Under the pieces are notes generated by a model that worked only from the letters and a program-made list of their open reading frames with translations, did not search any database and was not told where the DNA came from. The position numbers were made by a program, and so were the translations under genes. From Theileria orientalis strain Shintoku (lineage: Eukaryota; Apicomplexa; Aconoidasida; Piroplasmida; Theileriidae): 64,000 nucleotides of DNA. This document shows positions 1 through 11,200 of the stretch, piece by piece; position 1 is the stretch's first letter, and every line of letters starts with the position of its first letter. Location: assembly GCF_000740895.1 (NCBI RefSeq), contig NC_025263.1, forward strand, positions 1,240,001 through 1,304,000, read 5' to 3'.

Positions 1-1517
1 ATGGGCTGCAACATTAAATTTAAGTACTTGATAAGACCATTTTTTAAGTCAGCTGGGTGTAGTGAGCCACTGGCAAAACAGTCGTTTAACTCTTTGGGTG
101 AGTTGAAGGTGACGTCGCCTAAACGTTTATGTTAAACTGTCAGTGTATCTGGGAATTTACCTCCGTCCCTTTCCTTTCTCTCAATTGTCACTGCGGGGAA
201 CCTCTTGAACACTATTGAATTGAAGTACGCAATAACTGGGTTCCCGTCTAGTACACCGGGTGGACAAAAGGCCTTTTTAATTTTAGATGAAACGTCCTAA
301 AACATTTTATCAGGTAATGTAAACACAATTTATCAGGTAATGTAAACACAATTTATCAGGTAATGTAAACACAATTTATGAGTGAATGTGGACGAATATT
401 GACTGACTAGTGCAAATTGTGTAAGGTATGAAGACATAACTTATATGTAAAATTCTGCTTACCTCTGCACTGTCGTCCATAAACACCGCCGAGTTCGGAT
501 TACTCTTGGACATCTTCTCCTGGCCCTCGAGGAGCCCTGGGAGCATCCTGTGGGACAACACTATTGGACTCGCCGGGATCTTCCTGATTTCGCAGTACTC
601 CCTGCGGAAATTTAAAAGGAACGTAAAATACCTCGCCAGCACGTTGATCTTCCTCTGGTCCATTCCCAGCTGACACAGGTCAGCTCCGATGAAGAATATG
701 TCCGCGCACTGGATCGCTGGGTACAGTAACTGCGCTGCGGGCTGGTCGTCGCCCTCAGTCCTCCCCAAAGCCTGGCTGCACCTCTTCATCCTATCAAACG
801 ATTAGTGTGAGGCTCAAAGGTGTGTTAACTCTGTGCTTTAGCCTAACTAGCGCACCTCGTGATGTTGAAGCTTCTACTGATGTCCATGGCCAATCTCCAG
901 TACAAGTCCGGGTTCTTGTCCACCTCATCACTTGCCCACAGAAACCTGAGTGTTCGTTTAAAACTGCCACCTACTTCACGGAATCCGTGTCCATTCCGGC
1001 CGCCTTCCATATATGTATGAAATACTCCCCAACCACCCGGATCTAAGACAAATTATGATCACAAAAGCGCGAGTACCTTCTGCAAATCTCCTCCGAACTT
1101 GTTGTTGAGCATTGCGTGCCAGTCCGCTATCCAGATGACGCTCTTAATTCCAATTTTACTCATGGTATTAACCGTATCCACCTTGCAGAGACCCTGGGCT
1201 ATGTGCATCCTTCCGGAGGGCTCGAATCCGTCGTAGGCGAGCGGAACGTAGTCCTTCTTTGATAAGAGGGTGTACAGCTCCTCGGGCTTAATACACTCCT
1301 CGGCCATGCTCAGACAGGTGTTGACTCGTTCCTCGAGTGATTGGTTTCCGTGGAAGCTGGACTTGTGGAAGAAATTGTCGATCTCCTTCCGCAGTCCATG
1401 TTTCACTGAACACGAGCCTGGATAGAATTCGAGTTTTGGGTTTTTAATGTTGGCTACGTTTCCAGAATAGTTTACTGCGATGCCGCCGTGGAACGGTGAT
1501 AGAAAACGTTCAGACAT
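1..1517 (-). CDS. YARS: Tyrosyl-tRNA synthetase, cytosolic type, 3' end cut off by window
   Basis: Charges tRNA-Tyr in the cytosol; class I synthetase of the archaeal/eukaryotic type. The class I signature appears as EPSGRMHIAQG near residue 100 and the KMSKS loop near residue 292, preceded by the tRNA/tyrosine-site stretch QLGMDQRKINVLAR. At least six exons are needed. Introns are about 38 nt (phase 0, after LQK), 29 nt (between DSVK and FLWASDE), about 75 nt, about 185 nt (holding a minisatellite) and about 42 nt. The last visible exon reads GDVTFNSPKELNDCF and runs to the window edge, so the C-terminus is missing. The start at 1517 (MSERFLSP) was chosen; an upstream in-frame ATG at 1568 would add 17 residues. 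RPN10 lies upstream on the same strand. Identification is firm from both class I motifs. Confidence 0.93.
306..374. repeat. 23-bp minisatellite, three copies, inside a TyrRS intron
   Basis: Three perfect head-to-tail copies of a 23-bp unit (starting tttatcaggtaatg) sit at 306, 329 and 352, followed by a decayed partial copy. They lie within the long intron after the KMSKS exon of the tyrosyl-tRNA synthetase gene. This intron is several times longer than the gene's other introns, so repeat expansion probably explains its length. Confidence 0.9.
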
Positions 1518-1779
1518 ATTTTTTAATCTATATATACTGTTACATAGGTTTTTTATGCTTATAAGCATCTAACGTGATAATTTGCTTGTTTTGGTCATCT
1601 ATGTACTCACATCAGGCCCACACTCTAAGATCAACACAAATTCGTTTGAAGTTAACACATCTTCAGTGGTTTTAACTCAGATCACTGATACACATATTTG
1701 CGTATTAGATATATAGTGTAAATACGATGATTATGTTGAAATTATGCTGTATTCTCTACCGATTTGCCTAATTGTCATT

Positions 1780-2913
1780 CTATTGCAATTTTTGCTGTAA
1801 CTGCTTCAGCTTTTCCACCAACTCCTACGAGAAAGTCATACACTTGCTCCTTACCTTAATTCTGGGTTCTTCGCTGTCCACTTCCGGGAACGAGTACACG
1901 AGCGACTCCAGCAGTTCCGGGCTCCCTTCGCTTGTCGATAATATCTCCACACATCGATCCAGTGGCACAACTTCCAGTCCTTCCAGCCCCTTTAGTTCGT
2001 TTTCGATGTCTGTGACTGTAGACTCCGTTTTATTTTGCAGCTTTTCCGCTTCTCTCCTCTGCCTTTCCTCCTCTTGTTCCAGTGATATCCTCAGTGCCAA
2101 GTATAGTTGTGGGTCCATTTCCGGATCGACTCCTAATTTTGCCATTATTCTGCTTAGACTTACCGAAATCGGTTAGATTCTGTGCAAACTGTGCTCCTTC
2201 TCCCATGCCTCTTGAGCCTCCGTAGAGCAGGCACGAGTTGAAGATCATGTCGCTCAGCAGTGTTCCTGAGGACGGCTTGCAACACAGGTAGTGGCTCGTG
2301 TCATTGTTGTTTACTGCTGTATGGAGCGCCTTGAGTTTTTCCTCAGTTTCAGAGTTGTTTGAAAGATTTATTATGTCTACATTAGAAATGAGTTGCAGTC
2401 ACAGGTATGCATACACATCGTCCTACACACCAACAAGTACATAAATAGGTGCCCTAAGTCCTTACCAAGAATAACATTGTTCTTCTTTAATAACTTGCCG
2501 AGTTTCACGAAGTGTGTTACGGGTTCAGTCTACATATTATTATTAGTCCAGGAACCTACTATTGGACTGGCAACAAAGCATATGATGCGCTGTTGTTGCG
2601 ACTTATTCAGCCTGTGCTTCAGGGCCAACTGGGCTGTTTGTATCCCCCTTATGAAATCACATTGCGACGAGGGTACTACCGTTTGCAGGTCTGTTAAAAA
2701 ATTGCCCAAATCGTTGCACGGAGCGGTCAGCAATTGCGACCCCTTTTGGGCCAGGCATACAATGCCCACGGAATTCTCATATTGCTCCGATAACTTAGCG
2801 CTCGCTATTAATCCGATTGCATCTATTTGTGCTCCCAGCCTCGTCGGTACAAAATCTCCATTTCTGGAATATTCTGAATTATCTATACAAATTAAAGCAG
2901 CCTCGATTGTCAT
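1780..2913 (-). CDS. RPN10: 26S proteasome regulatory subunit RPN10 (PSMD4), ubiquitin receptor
   Basis: Ubiquitin receptor of the 19S regulatory particle. The first exon (2913-2560) encodes the von Willebrand A domain opening MTIEAALICIDNSEYSRNGD; later exons continue it through THFVKLGKLLKKNNV and the LLYGGSRGMGEGAQ loop. A single ubiquitin-interacting motif follows: DPEMDPQLYLALRISLEQEE. The ATG at 2913 matches the usual N-terminus of the family. Five exons are needed. The intron before the UIM is 31 nt (donor after TDF, acceptor just before GVDPEMD); reading through instead would break the frame of the UIM. The last intron is 30 nt and the final exon encodes ELVEKLKQLQQKLQ. The protein is about 350 residues, slightly short for the family. 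The gene is divergent from XRN2. Confidence 0.93.
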
Positions 2914-3414
2914 AATTAACAAACGTAAACATCATTAAAATAAAAGAGTTGATATGAAGAGAAATTAAATGAAGTATAATTAAAAATTTAGGGTGTTTTA
3001 AAAATGAATAAAATTATCTACAATAAGAACACAAAAAATAAAAACTGTACTAAGTGTTGCACAACATGGTTACGAAAAACCAGTAAATCATTCATGTTAA
3101 ATTATATAAATCAATTAAAATTGTTTAAATTTTTGTTTATCATATTTCAGGTATTTTAAAAGATGAAAAAGTAATACTTTACAAAAATACATCAATTGAT
3201 TTTTAATTTAACAAAATATACACAGATTCTTATTTCCTCGTAATTCTTATTTATTTGTAATATACGGTTATTGTAAAGTAGAGGATATTAGCAGATTGTT
3301 AAACTTAAACATAAGTTTTAATTGATTTGTTTCGTACGAATTGTACCTTGTAGATTTAGAAAAAATAAATTTAAAATTTGATCGATAAATGATAAACACC
3401 CGGTTTTTATAAAA
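2914..3414. promoter_or_regulatory. Shared intergenic region between divergent RPN10 and XRN2
   Basis: About 500 bp of very AT-rich DNA between two genes that point away from each other, so it must contain both promoters and 5' UTRs. No convincing open frame, tRNA or repeat is visible. Core promoter elements could not be recognised by eye. Confidence 0.5.
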
Positions 3415-6400
3415 ATGGGAGTGCCAACCTTTTACCGTTGGCTGTGTAACAGGTATCCGCGGGTCCCCAAGGACCTGGTGGACAACTATAACGACCGGAA
3501 CCTGGACCTGTCGGACGAGGACCAAGTAGGCCTCGATCTGCTGTCGCCGAACCCAAATGGAGAGTTCGATAACTTGTACCTGGACATGAACGGAATAATT
3601 CACCCGTGCTGCCACCCGGAAAACATGGTATTTTGAAAAACAAATAGAGATGTGTAGGAGCAACCGGAGTCTGAGGAGATCATGTTTAAGTGTATAGTGG
3701 AATACATTGATCGCATTTTTTACCTGGTCCGGCCGAGGAAACTTATATATCTAGCAATAGGTGAGTTGAGAGCGTTTTAATGTGTCGTAGACGGAGTGGC
3801 GCCGAGAGCCAAAATAAATCAGCAAAGAAGCAGAAGGTTTAAGTCGGCAGCGCTGGCAGATCTGGAGGACGAAACGTACGAAAAAATGCTCAAGGAGTAC
3901 CTGGAAAAGAAAAATGACATGGAGATACCAGTGAGGAAGAACAAGTGGGATAGTAACGTGATAACGCCGGGCACGGAGTTCATGTATAAGCTCTCAAACA
4001 AGATCGTGGAGTACATCAAGGAGAGAGTGGAAAAATATGACGCGTGGAGAAGAATAGTGGTAATATTTTCGGACAGTAACGTGCCAGGAGAAGGAGAGCA
4101 CAAAATAATGGAGTTCATAAGGAGCCAGAGGCACTGCCCGGACTACGACCCTAACACGAAGCACGTGCTGCACGGAATGGACGCAGACCTTATAATGCTA
4201 GGATTGACGACGCATGAGCCGAACTTCTACATCCTAAGGGAGATCGTGACCTTCTACGTGCACCCGAGTAACAAGATAGCGCCGAAAGAGTTCGAGCTTG
4301 AGGAGCCAGAGGGAAGGAGCGCGTTGGCGCCGAAGGCGGACAACATGAGCAAGGAGGAAAAGTACATGAAGATGATGAGAGAAAACTGGAAGCCGCTGCA
4401 GCTTCTTCAGCTGGCGGTGCTGAGAGAGTACCTCTCACACCAGCTGAGATTCGTGACAGGGTTCGACAACGGGAGCTCCATAGACTTCGAAAGGTGCGTC
4501 GACGACCTGGTGCTTATGATATTCTTCTGCGGAAACGACTTCCTGCCGAACCTGCCCTCGATCTCGATCACCGGGGGCTCAATAGACCAGATGATACTGC
4601 TCTACCAGAAGCTGCTGCCGTCGCTTAACGATTACCTGTCGAACGAGGGAAACCTCAACTTTCACTCAATAAGCACGTTCTTCCACTACCTGTCGAAGAT
4701 AGAAAACGAGACCTTTAAGCAGATATACGAGTACAAAAAAAAGTCGGAGGAGTACCACAAGAACAGGAGCCAGGTTAACCCCAGAGGCACGACGCATAGA
4801 CCTGAGAACGAGGTCACCAAAGTCACAGATGGTGGTAAAGAGGTAATTGTCAACACAGCGGGCACTCACGTTACCACTAACAGCAACGTCGACACGAGCA
4901 ATAATAGTAATAATAATGACACCACTAACGACAACGACACAAACAATAATAATAACAACGTAAACACAATCAATAATAATACTAACAATGTCAACACCAA
5001 CAATAATAGTACTAATAATGACATCACTAACAATAGTAACATTAACACAAACAATAGTAACAATAACACAAACAATAGTAACAATAATACAATCAATAGT
5101 AACATTAATGTAACCACAAACAATAACGATGTCAACACAAATAACACAAACAATAATAAAAGCGATGTCACAGCTAGCACAACTAACAATCAAGCTAGTG
5201 ATAATTTAAGTAATCAGGGAGTTTTTGGAGGAGAAAATGGAAGTGTTAATAAGGATGCGGAAGAAGACTTTATGAAAAGGTACGAAGAGGAGTTGAATAA
5301 GTTGAAGTCAGTGGACGAAGTGAAGCTGTCAGTGGATGTGACACTGAATGACCCAAGGCTGTGGAAGGAAGCATACTACAGAGAAAAGTTTCACCTGACA
5401 GAAGAGGATGACATGAAAGAATTTGTGCAGGAAGTGTCCTTCCACTACATCAAGGGAATATGCTGGGTGCTGAGGTACTACTACCAAGGATGTCCGTCCT
5501 GGTCGTGGTACTACCCGTACCACTACTCGCCGTTCTGCTCGGATTTGGAGTTTGGAACGTTGTACAGCTACGACGAGGCTGAAGAGGAAGTCTCAGCACC
5601 CGTGGAAAATGTATCTGGAGGTGATAACAGAGGTCGTAAGAGAGGTCGTGTTTCAATGGTTTTTAGAGGCGATGGTGGTATTGACGGTGGTTTTGGCAGT
5701 GATTTTGGCACAGAGGCTGATGATATTGAGCACAATGGAACATGCGAAGATAAGGATTGCGTTGCAGATACAAATATCAGCGTCCTCACAACTGTTGATA
5801 CAGTGACGGGTGAAAATCTAGTTGATGGAAACACTCCCGATGACGCAACATTAACGAGGGAAGAAAATCAGGAGAAGGAATTAGACGATGTATGGAAGGA
5901 ACCCTTAGAAGAAGTTAATAACAAGTCACCGTTAGATGTTAATAACAAGTCACCGTTAGATGTTAATAAAAAAGAACAGCCAGAAGCTGAGACAAAAGGA
6001 GAAAAGAGGAAGCAGGAGAACAAGGCATTGATAAAGTTCGACTACGGAACGCCGCTGACACCATTTCAGCAGTTAATGGGAGTGATGCCGATAAGAAGCA
6101 GCCACTGCATACCTGAGAGTCTGAGAGGGCTCATGACGGATCCAGAATCGCCGCTGAGAGACTTTTACCCAGTTAAGTTCCAGGAGGACCCGAACGGGAA
6201 GAGGTATAAGTACCAGTGGGTGGCACTGTTGCCATTTATAGACGAGGAAAAACTGCTGCACTACGTAAAGCCAATAGAAGAAAAGCTGAATGAAGAAGAA
6301 AAGTACAGAAACAGAGTGTCGAAAAACATAATATTCCTGACGCAGCAGCTGAGAATGGTGTTCATAAATCAAATAAATAGAACGGAGAAGGTGACGGACG

Positions 6401-7542
6401 ATAAGTATGGAGCTAAAGGAGAAGAAATGGAGTATTATATATGTAAGTGTAGTAAGAAGCATAAGAGCGTGTTGCTGGTGGGAGCGAAGATACCGCCGAA
6501 GGTGTTAACAATACAAGACCTGATGGAGGAACAGAGAAATAGAGGATTTAACTGCGAAGTGGCGAAGAGAACAATATTGCACATGTTATCAGAAGGGAGA
6601 AGTAACAGAGACCCGTTTGGAATGAATCAGCCAGAAGGAGTGCTGAGAGACACATCTAGAGACTACCACCAGTACCACAACCAGTATAGCACAAATCAGT
6701 ACACACCAACACAAATGAACCAATACGGAAACCACTATCAAGGAGGATATAGAAGTAACAGGTACCATGAAAACCAGTACTATAACAAGTATGATAACCA
6801 GTACTATGATAACAACTATGATAACCAGTACTACGATAACAAGTATGATGGCCAGTACTACAAAGGGAACCAATACCAGCATCGCCAATACCAGGGCGGT
6901 CAGTATGGACCAGGCCAGCACCAAGGGAGTTATCACCCGAGTAAGTACGGAGGAAGCCAATACCATCAGGACCACCACCACCAGAGCCAACACGGAAGTC
7001 AGTACAGACAAGGCTATCACGGAAGCCAATATAGAGACCAGCAAGGACAGTACGGAAACCAGTACCGACAAAACCACGGAAGTCAATACGGAGGCCAGTA
7101 TCAGTCGAACAAGTATCACGGAAGCCACGGAAACTACGGGGGCCACGGGACCAAGTACCAGAATCAATATGGCACGAGCAAGTACGGAAGTGGACACTAC
7201 CAGGGAAAGCAGCACGGAGGAAACCAGCACCACCAAGGAGGATACCAGCCAAAGTACCAAGCAAACCACCCGGACCCGTACGGAGGAAACAGCAGAGGCA
7301 ACAGCCAGTACGACTACGAATACGGAAAAGGGAGCCACTACAACCAGGACTACGGAGGCAGCCAGTACGCACAGACACACGTGAGTCAGAGGTACGGAGG
7401 ACAGTACGCACAGAACCACTACAACCAGCCACACCAGCACTACGGGAAGGGACGCCAGCACGATGGAAGTAAGCCGCAGTACCAGAACTTCAGGAACACA
7501 ACGAACGCGCTCAGAAGGTCCGCAAACGAAAAGTATTATTAA
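3415..7542 (+). CDS. XRN2: Nuclear 5'-3' exoribonuclease, XRN2/RAT1 family, with Asn-rich insert and Q/Y/G-rich tail
   Basis: Processive 5'-3' RNA exonuclease that acts in transcription termination, rRNA processing and RNA turnover. Three exons; both introns are 30 nt and sit early. Signature segments occur in order: [10 protein letters not shown] at the start, the catalytic [15 protein letters not shown] (near residue 58), [17 protein letters not shown] (near 106), [16 protein letters not shown] (near 200), [24 protein letters not shown] (near 353), and the central tower segment [20 protein letters not shown] (near 660). The protein is about 1,355 residues, long for the family, because of an asparagine/threonine-rich insert (roughly residues 470-575) and a C-terminal tail of about 280 residues rich in Gln, Tyr, Gly and His (roughly 1060-1340). 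The nuclear class rather than XRN1 is favoured by the layout and the [15 protein letters not shown] segment. Confidence 0.93.
4876..5190 (+). repeat. Asn/Thr-rich low-complexity tract in XRN2
   Basis: About 315 bp of near-repetitive AAC/AAT/AGT codons encode long Asn runs broken by Thr, Ser, Asp and Val. It lies between the conserved nuclease core and the central domain, where it probably forms a flexible loop. Composition differs sharply from the flanking GC-balanced coding sequence, suggesting replication slippage. Confidence 0.9.
6655..7495 (+). repeat. Degenerate Q/Y/G/H-rich repeats encoding the XRN2 C-terminal tail
   Basis: Imperfect short repeats such as [19 protein letters not shown] and GGQYQ fill the last 280 residues of XRN2. 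The composition is like a prion-like, phase-separating domain. The opposite strand is open over most of this stretch only because of the skewed codons. Confidence 0.85.
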
Positions 7543-7596
7543 GCCGCAAATGTAATGCACGTCTACAACTGATCCGTATACATATTATTTAGTAAA

Positions 7597-7932
7597 ATGT
7601 ATGACCAAAGAGTGTATGAAAGTGTCTGCAGGCAGAGGAACAGAGGAATAGAGAACGAGTGGGATGAAAAGGAACAAATGCAGAGCACATACAGGGCGGA
7701 CTTCGTGGCGAAGGAGCTGCCGGAGAGAGAAGCCAGGAAAACGGAGACGAGGGTAGTGAATTTGCCGTTCGAAGGCATCTCAACCTACATGAGGGACTAC
7801 AAGGCGCCGGAAATGGTGCCGGTGGAGAGAAGAGCGAAGGAGCCGGAGAGAGAAAAGCTGCCGTTCGAAGGAGTAAGCACGTACACATTGGACTTTTCAA
7901 TAAAGGCATGGGAATACTTTGGGAAAACATGA
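7597..7932 (+). CDS. Small SPM1/SAXO-like microtubule-associated protein with three 32-residue repeats
   Basis: A 111-residue protein starting 55 bp after XRN2 ends, on the same strand. The core STYxxDF/Y occurs three times at exactly 32-residue spacing: STYRADF (residue 30), STYMRDY (62) and STYTLDF (94). The last two are preceded by LPFEG. This pattern belongs to the MAP6/STOP-SAXO-like microtubule stabilisers; from memory, Toxoplasma subpellicular microtubule protein SPM1 carries tandem 32-residue repeats of this kind. I infer that it binds microtubules, probably in invasive stages. The ATG at 7597 fits. The protein is charged, with no signal peptide or membrane segment. An upstream exon cannot be excluded because an AG lies just before the ATG. 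Confidence 0.7.
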   Translation: MYDQRVYESVCRQRNRGIENEWDEKEQMQSTYRADFVAKELPEREARKTETRVVNLPFEGISTYMRDYKAPEMVPVERRAKEPEREKLPFEGVSTYTLDFSIKAWEYFGKT

Positions 7933-8289
7933 ATAAAATAAAATTTAACCGCAAGTTGTAAAAAAGAATAAGTGTGAAAACATAAATATGTATATTGTAA
8001 CAGTAAAAGTTTACACATTTTGGTAAAAATAATAAAATAAATAGATAATATAAATATAATAGGGAAAATGTAGAAAAGGTAGTTTGTGGATAAAAAATAG
8101 ATAATGTTTTATGAAATAATGAAATTGGATCCCAATATTCACATTAGGAAGAAAATTAATAATAACGTAACACTAATTTAACGTGGAACGTTCTAGATTA
8201 ATTTTAAATTTTATTTGCGAGTGTAAATAATAATATAAATTTAATTTGAACATAAATGTAGCAGCTGTGTGTATGAGTATTAAATTCAG
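7933..8289. other. AT-rich gap between the SPM1-like gene and CAP-D2
   Basis: About 357 bp of AT-rich sequence separating two plus-strand genes. It must hold the 3' UTR of one and the promoter and 5' UTR of the other. I see no open frame, RNA gene or repeat in it. Confidence 0.5.
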
Positions 8290-11200
8290 ATGGATTCTCT
8301 ACAGCCTGGCCTGAGAATATTTGAAATTCCAGAAACCCTGGACTGGAGAAGCTTATTGAGGCCGCCAGGAGCAGAATGTGTGAATTATTTGGACGCCTCG
8401 GAGGCGGATGACCCGGAAGCGTGGAGCGAAGGCGATGTGTTGAGCGCTTTGGAGGTGTTAAGCCAGTCTAATTTCAAAAACATCGGAGATTGCCTGAACA
8501 TACTGAGTCCAGAGCTGTTTAACGTGATTTTTAACCTAAACAGATACTACGCCAACCTGGAGAAGCAGAATCAGATACTGCTATGCCAGTTTATATCGTC
8601 GCTGTGTACGAAAGTACAAGTACTGCTGGAGGCGATTCCGCCGAAGCCATACTCAAGCAGGAAGGAAGCCTCGGATAATGTGATATACGAAGAGTTTATT
8701 GATAAAATGGCCTCACTAATGGCCAGTGTGACGTATATAGAGGACGTGGATGAGAATATGACAGAGACCATAGAGCAGAGATCAGAAGAAGTCGTGGTTT
8801 CTCCGAAAAGTTTGGGACTGGTGCTGAGGTCGCTGATCAACGTGAGCGTCTTTCTGCTGGGAATGTGTTACAACTTTGTAACAACCTTCGAAAAGAGCGA
8901 AGGGAACGCAACCTTTGAGCTGAGTAAAGAAAAGGCGAAAAGGAGTAAAAAATCAAAAAGGGATGAAAAGGGCTCTAAAATAAACGCGATGGCAATAGAA
9001 GCGTTGATAGACGGGATGATGACGTGCTGTAAGTATAACCTGAAGATACCGTACCTGTCGGACTACGGAGGAGGAAGCAGGCCGTCGGTGCCGATGCTGA
9101 GGATGCTCTTCCAGACGCTAATAAGCACAATATCGCTGGACGAGGCAGTGCACACAGTGTCAAACACGATGTTGCACTCGATCGCAAGAATAATAAAAAT
9201 AATATTCTCGACGATGCAAAGCAGTAGAGTTAATCACACGTATAACAGTGAGGCGCAATCTCCAGTAGGATCAGGTGCCATAGAAATTCAAGACTCTGAT
9301 GAAGGGCATTCGGAGTATGAAGATAGTAGCGGCAATTCGGCATATAGTCAACCGGACAACGGGTCGAGCTCAAACGCAAGTGCGATGGAGGAAATGGACG
9401 TGGACAAGTTGATAGAGAGCGACTACGAGCACGAGTGGATGTCGATGCTGATCGACGAAATGAAGAAGCAGCACTGCCACGTGATAGTGGACGTGCTGGA
9501 CCTGCTGAAGGACAGCAACATACCGAACATAGTGGTGAACGAGCTCTTCATGAACATCAAGGAGAACTACTCTGCACAAGTATCGAACACGAACCAGCTG
9601 GTGAGTTCACAGGTGCAAAACGAGTTCACGAACATAGGGCTCTTCTTTGAAAAAATGGCAAAAAAGGTGCCCTGCGTAGTGCTCTCGAACATAAGTCAGC
9701 TGAAGCAGCTGTTCGACGTGCCATGTTACGCACTGAGGAAGTCGATCATGGAGTCGATAAAGCAGCTCATCATACTGTCGAAGTACTACGACGGACCAGG
9801 AGCAGATGAAGCAGCTCTGGAAATGGAAGTGGACAAGATGATGGACCAGGAAAGTAGTTTTGAAAGCGGGCGGGTGAGCAAGGATAGCGAAAAGTATAAG
9901 ATGAAGGTGAGTAAGCTCTGCTGCAGAAACAGAGAGATGCTGCTGGAGACGATAATATCGAGGCAGTTTGACACGTACATGTACGCGAGAGCGGCAGTGA
10001 TGAAGGTGCTGCACGACCTGGTGGAGGCGGACGCGCTGCCGGTGAGGAAGTATAGTCTGGTGGTGTCCTTTGCAACGGCGAGGCTGATGGACAAGGGCTC
10101 GCAGGTGAGGCAGAGAGCACTGTCGCTGGTGTCGTTGATAGTGGACGTGGTGACAAACTCAAAGTTCCTGCTCGCCCTGGACACGGGTAAGTTGACGCAC
10201 GAGTTGAGGATAATAGAGAGTAACACGAAGAAGGTTAACTACCTGCTGTCGCAGCACACGATGAGAAGGTACAGCTTTAACACGTCGAAGGAGACCTCGC
10301 CGAGGAGGTCGGAAAGCAGGTCAAGAGCAAGCACGCCCAAAAGATCCAGGGACACGTCGACAGAAAGCACGCCCATAAGAAGCACGTCGAGAGAAAGCAC
10401 ACCCAAAAGATCTAGGGACAAGGACAGAATAGACTCAGCCAGGGGCTCGAACAAGAGCATCTCGTCGAGAAGCGCATCGAGGCAGGAAAGCGTCGAGTTC
10501 GTGGATGTCGTGGAGTACGACTACGACGAAGTGCTGGCGGAGCTGAAGAGCGACTTCGGAAGCAAGGTGCTGGACAACCTGGACGAGCTCTACAGTAAGC
10601 TGGAGCTGGCGAAGGAGCTGTACACAGACGCACTGGAGATATCGGAGAGAGTGGACGTGTGTCTGGAGCTGTGCAAAAGACTGCTGAGGTCGCCCACGGA
10701 GACCGACCAGAAGGCGTCGATCAAGTTCGTGTGCTCCTGCCACCTGCTGGGACTGCAGAAGGCGACTCAGATGCTCCCGCTGGTGTGGGCGCTCTCGTGG
10801 TCTAACAACCAGAGCGTGGTGGAGTCGGTGTTGCTGGAGTTCAAAAACGTGTACTTCCAGAGTCAGCAGAGCAGCCTGCACCAGACGTGCAACATGCTTA
10901 TCGACCTGATCAACACGGGGGACCTGACGTGCCTGTCGTCGGTCGAGAAGATATTCCAGATAAACCAGAACAAGCAGCAGCTGCTGAACATTAACCTGAA
11001 CAAGTTGATACCGCTGCTGATACAAATAGCGACGACGAACAGCATAGAAGCAGGAAGGGCACCGAAGCAGGAAAGAGGAAGGCGAGGCTCCAGCAGTGTT
11101 ACTGGTGAAATTAATGGCACCAGTAATGGTTACATGGATGGTACTAGCACTAATAGTAACGCGATTAATAAGGACCTGGTAAGATGCAAAACGGCCCTGA

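Noticed and set aside
4666..5193. Two overlapping minus-strand hydrophobic frames
   Set aside because: They are the reverse of the Asn/Thr codon repeats of XRN2 and look like membrane protein only because AAC/AAT reversed gives GTT/ATT.
6589..7560. Long minus-strand open frame of 323 residues rich in Val, Leu and Ser
   Set aside because: It is the mirror of the Gln/Tyr/Gly-rich tail of XRN2; skewed codons avoid stops on the other strand. Its composition is unlike a real protein and it has no conserved motif.
10435..11025. Minus-strand 196-residue Gln/Arg/His-rich frame
   Set aside because: Antisense to the conserved CAP-D2 frame; no recognisable domain.
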